Positions 1 to 9,255 of a DNA stretch of 64,000 nucleotides are shown one piece after another. Location of the stretch: assembly GCA_033852165.1 (NCBI GenBank), contig JAWSUZ010000014.1, positions 19,333 through 83,332 on the forward strand, given 5' to 3'. The notes beneath the pieces were generated by a model. The model saw only the letters and a list, made by a program, of their open reading frames with translations, was not told where the DNA came from and searched no databases. Within the stretch, counting starts at the first letter, position 1. Each line of letters starts with the position of its first letter. The stretch is from Agarilytica sp033852165. GTDB lineage: Bacteria > Pseudomonadota > Gammaproteobacteria > Pseudomonadales > Cellvibrionaceae. A program made the position numbers and the translations under genes.

Positions 1-3000
1 ATACCTTAGTGGGTCTTTGTTTGGATCGTTCGCTGGATTTGGTGGTTTCTCTTTTCGGTATATTAAAAGCAGGCGGAGCATATGTGCCGTTGGACCCAGA
101 TTATCCGCAAGCACGTCTGGCGTATATGCTGGAAGATGCGGCATTGGATACTGTTGTCACGAATAGAGAAGTGCTTGCACGTACACCTATAACTTCAGCG
201 CAAGCCCTGTGCTTGAATGATGTGGATAGTCAGAAAAAAATATGTTCACAGCCATATGAAAATTTGGCGCCCAGTCATTTGGACTTAAGGTCTAATCACC
301 TTGCCTATGTGATTTACACCTCAGGTTCTACAGGGAATCCCAAGGGCGTAAAAATAATTCACCGTGCGGTTGTGAATTTTCTTTACGCGTTTAAACATCG
401 TTTGAATATTGGATCCGATGATTGTTGGTTGGCTGTTACACCCATTTCTTTTGATATTGCGGTATTAGAACTTTATCTTCCATTACTTTCGAATAGCAAA
501 GTTGTTATTGCGAGTTCGGCTGCTGTACAAGATGGATCGTCTCTTGCGGCACTTATGCGAGATAGTGGTACAACCGTGATGCAGGCAACACCGGCAACGT
601 GGACTATTTTATATCACCAAAATGACATGCCGTCCCTTCGGCATGCACTCGTGGGTGGTGATAGTTTTCCCTTGTCACTGGCGCGATATATGCGTCCCAA
701 AATGGAATCTCTTTTTAATCTGTATGGACCAACAGAGGCAACGGTTTGGGCGACTATCATGGCGCTTCCCAAAGGCATCGATCGCATGTTAATCGGTAAA
801 CCGATGGATAATACGGTGAGCTATGTTGTATCGAATCAGCTAAAGCCGGTACCTATTGGTGTTCCCGGTGAGTTGTTGATTGGCGGTGATTGTTTAGCAC
901 GAGGTTATCTTAACCGGTCAGAACTCACCGCCGAAAAATTCATTCGAAACCCATTTAGTGATGCGCCTACAGATCGTCTTTATAAAACCGGAGATTTGGT
1001 GCGTTGGTTGCCTGATGGTAATCTGGAATTTCTGGGACGTATCGATGATCAAGTGAAAATCCGTGGTTTTAGAATTGAGCTGGGCGAAATTGAAAATACT
1101 TTATTAAAATACAACGGAATTAAATCGGCGGTGGTGGTTGCCCGAGAAGATAATGGTGACAAACGATTAGTCGCGTATATCGTACTAAGTCATGATGCAA
1201 TTGAACGTGTAGAGATAGAGATGGATGAGGGATCTGAAGCCGAGATCGTCCGCCATTACATGGAACAATGGCGAAATCATCTCAGCCAAACCCTTCCGGA
1301 GTACATGCTGCCGTCGGCCTTTGTCGTACTTGAAGCCTTGCCGTTAACGCCCAATGGAAAAATCGATCGTAAAGCACTACCTTCACCGGATATGAATCAA
1401 TTACAAGACTCATACCTTGAGCCGCGCACGTCAACAGAAAAAGTGTTATGTGAAATTTGGCAAGAGATACTGGGCCTAGAGCAGGTGGGCGTAAACGATA
1501 ATTTTTTCCACCTCGGGGGGCATTCCTTATTGGCGACTCGACTCGTATCGCAGGTGAACCGCGCTTTGACCGTTGAGCTATCGCTCAAAACATTATTCGA
1601 ATCGAATACGGTTATGGCCTTGGCAATAGCGGTTGAAGGACTGGATTCTTCCTCGGCCTACCCGCCGATTAAATGTGCGTCTCGGACGGAGCCGTTATTG
1701 CTGTCGCATGCGCAGCAACGTCTGTGGTTTATTGATCAAATGGTACCGGGCAGTACGCAGTACAACATGCCTGCAGCGTTACGCTTGTCTGGTATTTTAA
1801 ATGTGGCGGCCCTGCAAAATTCTTTAAGCACTTTGCTTGATCGTCATGAAAGTTTACGGACAATTTTTGTCGATACCGAAGAGGGACCGCGACAACAAAT
1901 TCAGCCGCTCTCGTACATAGCGTTAGCGTATATTGATCTATCCCAATTGGATGCGGCTGCACAGGGAGAAAAAATTCAGCAAAATAGTGTGGACGAGGCG
2001 AATGGGGCTTTTGATCTAAGTGCTGATTTAATGTTGCGGGCGAGGTTACTCAAATTATCGGAAGGCGAACATATTCTTTTGATGACCATGCACCACATCG
2101 CTTCCGATGGTTGGTCGATGGGTATCTTGGTTAACGAGCTGAGTCAGTTGTATCTGGCCTATGCACAAGGGCGAGAAAATCCTCTGCAAGCGCTAACGAT
2201 TCAATATGCAGATTACGCTCACTGGCAGCGACAATGGTTACAAGGTGATGTGTTAGATAAACAAGTGGATTATTGGAAGAAACAATTATCGAATTTGCCG
2301 CTTGTGCATAATTTCCCCTTGGATAACTCACGCCCTCAGCGACAAACCTTTGTTGGCGCGAGTGTCAGTGCTCAGCTATGCAAGGCCAATTTCGAACGTT
2401 TACATGCTTTATGTCTTGAGCAGGGCGCAACTGTATTTATGGGATTACACGCGATACTCTCAGTATTGCTCGCGCGTTATAGCGGTGAATCAGACATTGT
2501 GATGGGCAGTCCAATCGCTAACCGTGAGCAAACGGAAGTGGCAGATTTAATCGGGTTTTTTGTGAATACCTTAGTCCTGCGCAGTGATGTTTCAGAAAAT
2601 ATTTCGTTTATAGATTTATTACAACAATGTAAACGCACAGCCTTGGATGCCTACGCCCATCAACAAGTGCCGTTTGAGCAATTAGTTGAAGTTTTACAGC
2701 CCGAAAGGAGCTTAAGCCATAGCCCACTATTTCAAATAATGTTGGTGTTACAAAACAACGAAAAAATCACCTTGGAACTTCCAGGGTTGACACTGAGCTC
2801 TGTCGATCACGGAGATGTTCAAGCGAAGTTTGATCTAACGCTCAATGTTGCCGAAGTGGATCAAGGCTTGTCATTGGTGTGGGAATATAATACGGATTTA
2901 TTTGAACCGTCGACAATTAAGCGGATGGCCGAACATTTTACTTTGCTGGTGAACAAGCTCCTCACAACACCGCATGAGAATGTTCATAGTATTAATTTTT

Positions 3001-6000
3001 TAACGGAGAGTGAACGACACCAACAATTAGTGGCGTGGAACGATACCCAAACGGATTACCCTCACGATTGTTGTATTCATGAATTATTTGAAGCGCAAGC
3101 CAAAAACAATCCTGATGCAATTGCCCTAGTGCTTGACGAGCAGACATTGAGTTACGCCGAATTAAATAAAAAATCCAATCAGTTGGCGCATTACCTGGTT
3201 TCAGAAAAGTATATTCAACCAGACACCTTGGTGGGTATCTGTTTGGATCGCTCACTGGATTTGATTATTTCGATCCTCGGTATTTTAAAATCGGGCGGCG
3301 CTTATGTACCATTGGACCCGGATTATCCGGCAGCGCGATTGACCTATCTATTGGAAGATGCCGGCTTAAAAACGGTTATCACAAACCGTGATGTGCTTGC
3401 ACGTACACCGATTAACTCAACACAAGCCTTGTGTTGGGATGATGAGGATAGCCAGCGGAAAATCTGCGCACAATCACATGATAATTTGGAACCCGCTTCT
3501 ATCACTTTAATGCCGAGTCATTTGGCTTATGTAATTTATACCTCGGGGTCTACGGGGCAGCCGAAAGGGGTCACGGTGGAACATGCGAATGTGATATCGC
3601 TTGTGGTTAATGTCGAATACGTTTCGTTGTCTCGCGATACCATCATGCTGCAGAATTCCCCCATTTCCTTTGATGCGGCAACATTCGAAGTGTGGGGTGC
3701 CCTATTAAACGGGGGAACTCTCGTTATTCAGCCAGAACGTTTACTAGAGATGACGAAGCTGGGGGGAATTCTCAAAGACAATAATATCAATACCGCATGG
3801 ATGACATCTGGTTTGTTTGATCAGTTTACTTCGGCGTATACCGGAGCATTACCAGAACTTAAGGACTTATTGGTCGGTGGTGATATTGTCAATAAACGGT
3901 CGGTAGAAAAAATACAATCGATTAATCCAAGCCTCCGTGTCATTAACGGATACGGACCAACGGAAAATACAACGTTTAGCTGTTCTTATTTGATTCATCA
4001 GGATGGGGATGAACAATCATCGATACCCGTTGGTCGTCCGATCAGTAACAGACATGCCTATGTTTTGGATGCCAATGTAAACGCGGGGTGTTTAATGCCT
4101 CTCGGTGCTGTGGGAGAGCTTTATCTGGGGGGCGCGGGTGTCGCACGTGGCTACCTTAATCGTCCGGAACTTACGGCCGAAAAGTTCATTCAAAATCCAT
4201 TCAGCGATGACCCTTCTGATCGCCTCTATAAAACCGGTGACCTCGTGCGTTGGTTACCAGACGGCAATCTGCAGTTTACCGGGCGTATCGATAATCAAGT
4301 TAAGATCCGTGGTTTTAGAATTGAACTGGGCGAAATCGAATATACGCTATTAAGCCATTCGGGTATTAAAGAGGCCGTGGTGATTGCCAGAGAAGACAAT
4401 GGCTATAAGCGTTTAGTGGCCTACGTCATTACTGATCAAGAGGGGACTGAAAACGAATCGATTGCCAGCACGCAATTGGCAGCATGGCGCGACCATCTTA
4501 ACCAGGCGCTGCCCGACTATATGTTACCCTCGGCCTTTGTCGTCCTTAAGACCTTGCCCTTAACGCGCAATGGTAAAGTCGATCGTAAAGCCTTACCTGC
4601 GCCGGACATGAGCCAACTGCAAGATACCTATGTCGCTCCTGAAACAGAAACAGAAAAACGCTTGTGTGAGATCTGGCAAGATATATTGGGCCTAAAACAG
4701 GTGGGCGTGAGCGATAACTTTTTCCGTCTCGGCGGTCATTCGTTGTTGGCGACTCGATTAGTATCAAACATAGAGGGGCAATGGAACGTGATGGTTCCTC
4801 TGCGAATTATATTTGAGAAACCCTCTGTAGAAAGTTTGGCAATTTTTATTGATAAGCAGCAGGAACATGGTCATTCGAGATTGCCAGCCATTCAAGCTCG
4901 CCTGGCGGATGAGATTATTCCTCTGTCTTTGATTCAACAATCCTATTGGTTTTTATACCAATTAGAAGGCGGAGGATCACTTTATAACGTTCCGTTTACC
5001 ATACGCCTGTCGGGAGTGTTAAATATTCCTGCCCTGGAGAAAAGCCTCCATAGCTTGATATGTCGTCATGAGAATTTAAGAACCCGTGTTCTTGAAAATG
5101 CATCGGGCCCAGTTCAAACCATTGATTTGTTTTCTTCCGGGTCTCTACGGGTTATTCAAACCAATGAAACAGACGTGCTGGTGTTGATCGAAGAGCACAC
5201 GAAAAAAGCGTTTGTTTTAAATAAAGAAAGCGCGTTTAGGGTGTCGCTTTATTGTGTCGGGTCGAACGATTATATATTCAGTATGGTTTCTCATCATGCG
5301 GTAATGGACGGTTGGTCCATGGACATACTGTTTAGAGAAATAACCCAGCTCTACGATGCTTTTTGCTTAGGAAAAGATTCGCCATTAGCGCCGCTGTCGG
5401 TGCAGTATGGCGACTATGCTGTTTGGCAGAAAAAACATATTATGGGCGAACGTTATGATCAGCAATGCGCGTATTGGCAGGAAAAGTTAAATGGATTAGC
5501 GCCATTACTCAATCTTCCTACGGATTACGTGAGGCCCCCAGCACAAAGTTATCGCGGCGATCGATGCCTGATTGCCCTATCACCGGCATTGAGCAAAACA
5601 CTTGGGGCCTATGCTGAAGCGCAAGGCGTGACACTTTTCCACGTATTAATAAGCGGCATGGCGGTATTAATTTCACGTTATGCGCGGACAACAGATATCC
5701 CTTTGGGGACGGCGATAGCCAATCGACCGCAGCAGGTCTTAGAGAATGTAATTGGGTGTTTTGCTAACACGGTCGTACTGCGCTGTGATGTGCAGCGTGA
5801 TCATGACTTTACGACCCTTGTGCAACAGGTCAAAGATACCGCTTTGGATGCCTTTTCACATTCAGATGTTCCGTTCGACGGAGTAGTGAAAGCCGTGCAG
5901 CCGGAACGGAGCTTGGGTGTGCCGCCTATTTTCCAAGTGATGTTTCGTTTACACAATCAAGCGCGTGGAGAGGGTCTTGAGTTTCAAGGTCTAAAGTCGA

Positions 6001-8804
6001 AACCATTTTCTGGAGAGAAACGGCAAACGGTTGAACTGGATCTGAATATTTCATTGGTGGAGACCCCCACGGGGATCCAAGGTGAATTTGCCTACGCCAC
6101 CGATTTATTTTGCGCCGAAACCATCGAACGCTTTATCCGGCATTATATTGCGCTACTGACAGAAGCGATGAAAGCTCCAGAAAAGCCGCTTTATTCACTT
6201 GCCTTACTGTCGAGTGAAGAACAGCAACAACTGACGCATTGGAACGATACTGCGCAAGCATATCCAGATGAAGAGTGTATTCATGCCTTGTTCGAAGCTT
6301 CGGCTGCTCGGTTACCCAAAAAAATTGCCTATGTCTGTGGCGATGTTGAATACAGTTATCAAGAGTTAAACGTTGAGGTGAATAAAATTGCACACTGGTT
6401 GCGCAGCCAAGGTGTGGGGCCTGATACTCGTGTGGGCGTATGTGTTGGTCGCTCGGTCTGGATGGGCATTAGCCTACTAGCTGTATTAAAATCTGGCGGG
6501 ACGTATGTGCCGTTTGACCCGAATTATCCGACAGAAAGATTGGGCCATATGTTGGCAGCCGTACAGCCGACCTTGATATTATCTGAGCAGTCAGTTATGG
6601 ATCGCTTGCCCAAAACCGCCGCGCGTATTATTTGTTTTGATCGCGATAGGCAATTGTGGAAGGAATGTAAAAAAACTAATCCTGTTGAAGTTCCGCAAGC
6701 AGAACATCCTGCATATATATTATTTACCTCCGGCACAACCGGCGTTCCGAAAGGAATTTTGGTGGCGCATAAGAGCTTGCGAAATATGCCACTTGCCCAT
6801 GAGCATTGGCAGTTACTTGATCAAGAGGCGCGTGTTTTACAGTTTGCCTCCTTTAGTTTTGCTGTGTCCATATGGGGCAGTTTTATGGCCTGGGTTGCGG
6901 GTTCGACCCTATATCAGGTAACGGATGACGAGTCATTGACGGGCGAACAACTCTATCAATTATTGAATCGAGAACGTATTACGACCGTGACCTGGCCAGT
7001 TTCATTATTGTCGATATTGCCACTGGATAAAATGCCGAGAAGCTTAAGTACCATTGTGTCCTCTGCTGAGCCCTGCAATGACGATGTGGTTAAGCGTTGG
7101 ACCGAAAGAGATTGCCGTTTTTTAAATGTCTACGGCAATACCGAAGTGGCAGTGGGCTCGACCTTGTATGAATATAAACAGCATGGGCAGAAATTAACGA
7201 TTGGCAGGGCTTTCCCCAACACCCAAATGTATTTACTGGACGAATACTTACAGCCGGTTCCGGTAGGCGTTGTAGCCGAAATAGTGACGGGCGGCGTAGG
7301 AGTGGCCATCGGTTATATCAATCAACCAGAGGAAACCGCAAAGAAATTTATTCAAAGCCCATTTTCAACCGATGCAAATACACGGCTATACAAAACCGGA
7401 GACCTGGGCCGTTATTTACCCAATGGGGAAATTGAATTTATTGGACGGGAAGATTTTCAGGTCAGCGTAAGGGGATATCGTATTGAATTGAACGAGGTCG
7501 AAACGATTCTGCGTCAACACGAAAATATTGCAGAAGTTGCCGTTGGTGTTCATGCAAGCAAGGATGGTTTCGATCACTTGGTCTGCTTTTTCGTTGCCAA
7601 GGACAGCGGGGAAATTCCTTCTAATACAGAGCTTTCAGAACATGTTAAAAACCAGCTCCCCAGTTATATGGTTCCTTCATTATTTGTCGTTCTGGATGCT
7701 ATGCCCTTAACACCAAATCGGAAATTAGATCGTTTGGCATTGTCTCTGCCGGATACTTTGCTCTTGCAGAGTGAGAACTATCTTTCACCGAATACGGAAA
7801 TAGAAAAGGCTCTGTGTAAAATTTGGCAGGAGGCCTTGGGACTTGAACGGGTGGGCCTAAGTGACAACTTCTTCCAGATTGGAGGGCATTCGTTGTTGGC
7901 GTTGCGATTAGTCGGAAATATTAATCAGGTTTATGGTCGTCAATTTCCCGTGACAGCATTGTTCAATTCACCTAGCGTGGCAGAATTTTCTAAATTGGTA
8001 GAAGCCTCGGATTCTATAGATGTGTCTGAGTCTTGTTTACGCTTAATGAAAGAAAGTGATTCAAATAAATCCTCACTATTTATCGTTCCTGGTTTGGGCG
8101 GTAGTTTATTAAATCTCTTTTCGTTAAGCGACGAACTCTCGGCAATGGGAGACGTTTACGGATTGCAAGCGGTTGGTTTAGAGGATGGCGCTGAGCCATT
8201 GGATTCTGTTGAGGAAATCGCACAGACGAATATTCGCGCGATACAGTCAGTACAGGCTGATGGTCACTACACATTGATCGGCCATTCTTTTGGCGGTTGG
8301 ATTGTTTTTGAAATGGCGCGTCAGCTTAAATCACAGGGACAGAATGTATCCATAATGTTACTGGACAGTCCGCCACCCATAAAAAAAATCAATGACCAGA
8401 AATTAAAGTATGCGCAAGGAAAAAATCTAGACGAAGTCGATATGATGGTTGCTCAATTGATGGGGGGGGCTTCTGACAATAACGTAGGGCTCTCTCTCAT
8501 TGAGCATGAGTTAAAGGAAAGGATCCAAAGAGTTGCGCGTGTTCAAGCGGCCATTATATATTCTCCCGATATTAGTTTGGGGGATGTGGACGCTCTTTAC
8601 TTTAGAGCATGGGATCAACAAGAGCGTTATTCGGATGATGCCTTTTTGTGGTCTAAGCTGATGGCACAAGAAATTGTATATCAGGACGTTGAATATGATC
8701 ATTTTGGAATGCTTGAGCGAAACGCTGCGAAAGAACTACTTAAAGCGATGAGGTCAAATTTTAAGGTTTGGCGACAGTACGACAATCAAGGAGTTAAGCT
8801 GTAG
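1..8804 (+). CDS. Non-ribosomal peptide synthetase, C-terminal part (A-PCP-C-A-PCP-C-A-PCP-TE), 5' truncated
   Basis: Large multidomain enzyme that activates amino acids as adenylates, tethers them to carrier domains, condenses them and releases the peptide. The frame is open to the left edge, so the gene starts upstream; the GTG at 9 is internal. Residues are counted from that GTG. A1 has SGSTG near 105, YGPTE near 240 and RGFRIELGE near 352; PCP1 has GGHS with Ser506. C1 has HHIASDG at 695. A2 has SGSTG near 1179; PCP2 Ser1578. C2 has HHAVMDG at 1762. A3 has SGTTG near 2241 and an unusual YGNTE at 2375; PCP3 Ser2628. The thioesterase has GHSFGGW (Ser2760), Asp2786 and His2898 as a plausible triad. 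Pocket residues read by eye suggest Gly for A1 (D-I-L-Q-L-G-L-V-W) and Val for A2 (D-A-F-W-L-G-G-T-F). A3 has Ser where Asp235 is expected. No epimerisation domain is seen here. The product is unknown. Confidence 0.95.
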   Translation, partial: TLVGLCLDRSLDLVVSLFGILKAGGAYVPLDPDYPQARLAYMLEDAALDTVVTNREVLARTPITSAQALCLNDVDSQKKICSQPYENLAPSHLDLRSNHLAYVIYTSGSTGNPKGVKIIHRAVVNFLYAFKHRLNIGSDDCWLAVTPISFDIAVLELYLPLLSNSKVVIASSAAVQDGSSLAALMRDSGTTVMQATPATWTILYHQNDMPSLRHALVGGDSFPLSLARYMRPKMESLFNLYGPTEATVWATIMALPKGIDRMLIGKPMDNTVSYVVSNQLKPVPIGVPGELLIGGDCLARGYLNRSELTAEKFIRNPFSDAPTDRLYKTGDLVRWLPDGNLEFLGRIDDQVKIRGFRIELGEIENTLLKYNGIKSAVVVAREDNGDKRLVAYIVLSHDAIERVEIEMDEGSEAEIVRHYMEQWRNHLSQTLPEYMLPSAFVVLEALPLTPNGKIDRKALPSPDMNQLQDSYLEPRTSTEKVLCEIWQEILGLEQVGVNDNFFHLGGHSLLATRLVSQVNRALTVELSLKTLFESNTVMALAIAVEGLDSSSAYPPIKCASRTEPLLLSHAQQRLWFIDQMVPGSTQYNMPAALRLSGILNVAALQNSLSTLLDRHESLRTIFVDTEEGPRQQIQPLSYIALAYIDLSQLDAAAQGEKIQQNSVDEANGAFDLSADLMLRARLLKLSEGEHILLMTMHHIASDGWSMGILVNELSQLYLAYAQGRENPLQALTIQYADYAHWQRQWLQGDVLDKQVDYWKKQLSNLPLVHNFPLDNSRPQRQTFVGASVSAQLCKANFERLHALCLEQGATVFMGLHAILSVLLARYSGESDIVMGSPIANREQTEVADLIGFFVNTLVLRSDVSENISFIDLLQQCKRTALDAYAHQQVPFEQLVEVLQPERSLSHSPLFQIMLVLQNNEKITLELPGLTLSSVDHGDVQAKFDLTLNVAEVDQGLSLVWEYNTDLFEPSTIKRMAEHFTLLVNKLLTTPHENVHSINFLTESERHQQLVAWNDTQTDYPHDCCIHELFEAQAKNNPDAIALVLDEQTLSYAELNKKSNQLAHYLVSEKYIQPDTLVGICLDRSLDLIISILGILKSGGAYVPLDPDYPAARLTYLLEDAGLKTVITNRDVLARTPINSTQALCWDDEDSQRKICAQSHDNLEPASITLMPSHLAYVIYTSGSTGQPKGVTVEHANVISLVVNVEYVSLSRDTIMLQNSPISFDAATFEVWGALLNGGTLVIQPERLLEMTKLGGILKDNNINTAWMTSGLFDQFTSAYTGALPELKDLLVGGDIVNKRSVEKIQSINPSLRVINGYGPTENTTFSCSYLIHQDGDEQSSIPVGRPISNRHAYVLDANVNAGCLMPLGAVGELYLGGAGVARGYLNRPELTAEKFIQNPFSDDPSDRLYKTGDLVRWLPDGNLQFTGRIDNQVKIRGFRIELGEIEYTLLSHSGIKEAVVIAREDNGYKRLVAYVITDQEGTENESIASTQLAAWRDHLNQALPDYMLPSAFVVLKTLPLTRNGKVDRKALPAPDMSQLQDTYVAPETETEKRLCEIWQDILGLKQVGVSDNFFRLGGHSLLATRLVSNIEGQWNVMVPLRIIFEKPSVESLAIFIDKQQEHGHSRLPAIQARLADEIIPLSLIQQSYWFLYQLEGGGSLYNVPFTIRLSGVLNIPALEKSLHSLICRHENLRTRVLENASGPVQTIDLFSSGSLRVIQTNETDVLVLIEEHTKKAFVLNKESAFRVSLYCVGSNDYIFSMVSHHAVMDGWSMDILFREITQLYDAFCLGKDSPLAPLSVQYGDYAVWQKKHIMGERYDQQCAYWQEKLNGLAPLLNLPTDYVRPPAQSYRGDRCLIALSPALSKTLGAYAEAQGVTLFHVLISGMAVLISRYARTTDIPLGTAIANRPQQVLENVIGCFANTVVLRCDVQRDHDFTTLVQQVKDTALDAFSHSDVPFDGVVKAVQPERSLGVPPIFQVMFRLHNQARGEGLEFQGLKSKPFSGEKRQTVELDLNISLVETPTGIQGEFAYATDLFCAETIERFIRHYIALLTEAMKAPEKPLYSLALLSSEEQQQLTHWNDTAQAYPDEECIHALFEASAARLPKKIAYVCGDVEYSYQELNVEVNKIAHWLRSQGVGPDTRVGVCVGRSVWMGISLLAVLKSGGTYVPFDPNYPTERLGHMLAAVQPTLILSEQSVMDRLPKTAARIICFDRDRQLWKECKKTNPVEVPQAEHPAYILFTSGTTGVPKGILVAHKSLRNMPLAHEHWQLLDQEARVLQFASFSFAVSIWGSFMAWVAGSTLYQVTDDESLTGEQLYQLLNRERITTVTWPVSLLSILPLDKMPRSLSTIVSSAEPCNDDVVKRWTERDCRFLNVYGNTEVAVGSTLYEYKQHGQKLTIGRAFPNTQMYLLDEYLQPVPVGVVAEIVTGGVGVAIGYINQPEETAKKFIQSPFSTDANTRLYKTGDLGRYLPNGEIEFIGREDFQVSVRGYRIELNEVETILRQHENIAEVAVGVHASKDGFDHLVCFFVAKDSGEIPSNTELSEHVKNQLPSYMVPSLFVVLDAMPLTPNRKLDRLALSLPDTLLLQSENYLSPNTEIEKALCKIWQEALGLERVGLSDNFFQIGGHSLLALRLVGNINQVYGRQFPVTALFNSPSVAEFSKLVEASDSIDVSESCLRLMKESDSNKSSLFIVPGLGGSLLNLFSLSDELSAMGDVYGLQAVGLEDGAEPLDSVEEIAQTNIRAIQSVQADGHYTLIGHSFGGWIVFEMARQLKSQGQNVSIMLLDSPPPIKKINDQKLKYAQGKNLDEVDMMVAQLMGGASDNNVGLSLIEHELKERIQRVARVQAAIIYSPDISLGDVDALYFRAWDQQERYSDDAFLWSKLMAQEIVYQDVEYDHFGMLERNAAKELLKAMRSNFKVWRQYDNQGVKL

Positions 8805-9255
8805 AGCTGGTGTGGCTTAACGCTAAATCATAATCAGGTATGGGCTGGGAGTTAATATATGACGGAATGTGTATGGTGCTGAAGTGAGATTGTATTAGCG
8901 AATAGTCTCTAGTGATTGGAAATCATTGAATGGTTTGGGATTGATCATCGATCACTGGGTGATCCTGGTCTCAGGTTCTATACTCAGATGGTATATTTTT
9001 TTGGGGGGGGGGAAGTACGTTACTGATGTCATCGTAATATTGTTTTGACGGTTGTTGCCGCCTAGGGATAGGTTGAATATTAGTCAGGGGCTCGTTTGTA
9101 CGGTGTAATATTGTAGAGCAGAATCGAGTATGGCAAAGCACTTAGGCAATAGCTGATGTCGTAATTCGATCGCTAATGGCGTCTAATTGTTTAATTGTGA
9201 AAATTAGCTATGATGTATGGATAACTAAAGGCTTTTAAGCCTAAGAGGTTTTTCG
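8805..9255. other. Intergenic region with a hairpin and a T7G10 tract
   Basis: This 451-base gap between the synthetase and the next gene has no convincing reading frame. It holds a perfect short hairpin, GATCAC-TGG-GTGATC, at 8950-8964, without a following T run, so it could be an operator or a weak terminator. It also holds a homopolymer junction of seven T and ten G at 8996-9012. The start of the downstream gene is preceded by AAGAGG at about 9242, a usable ribosome binding site. Confidence 0.6.
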
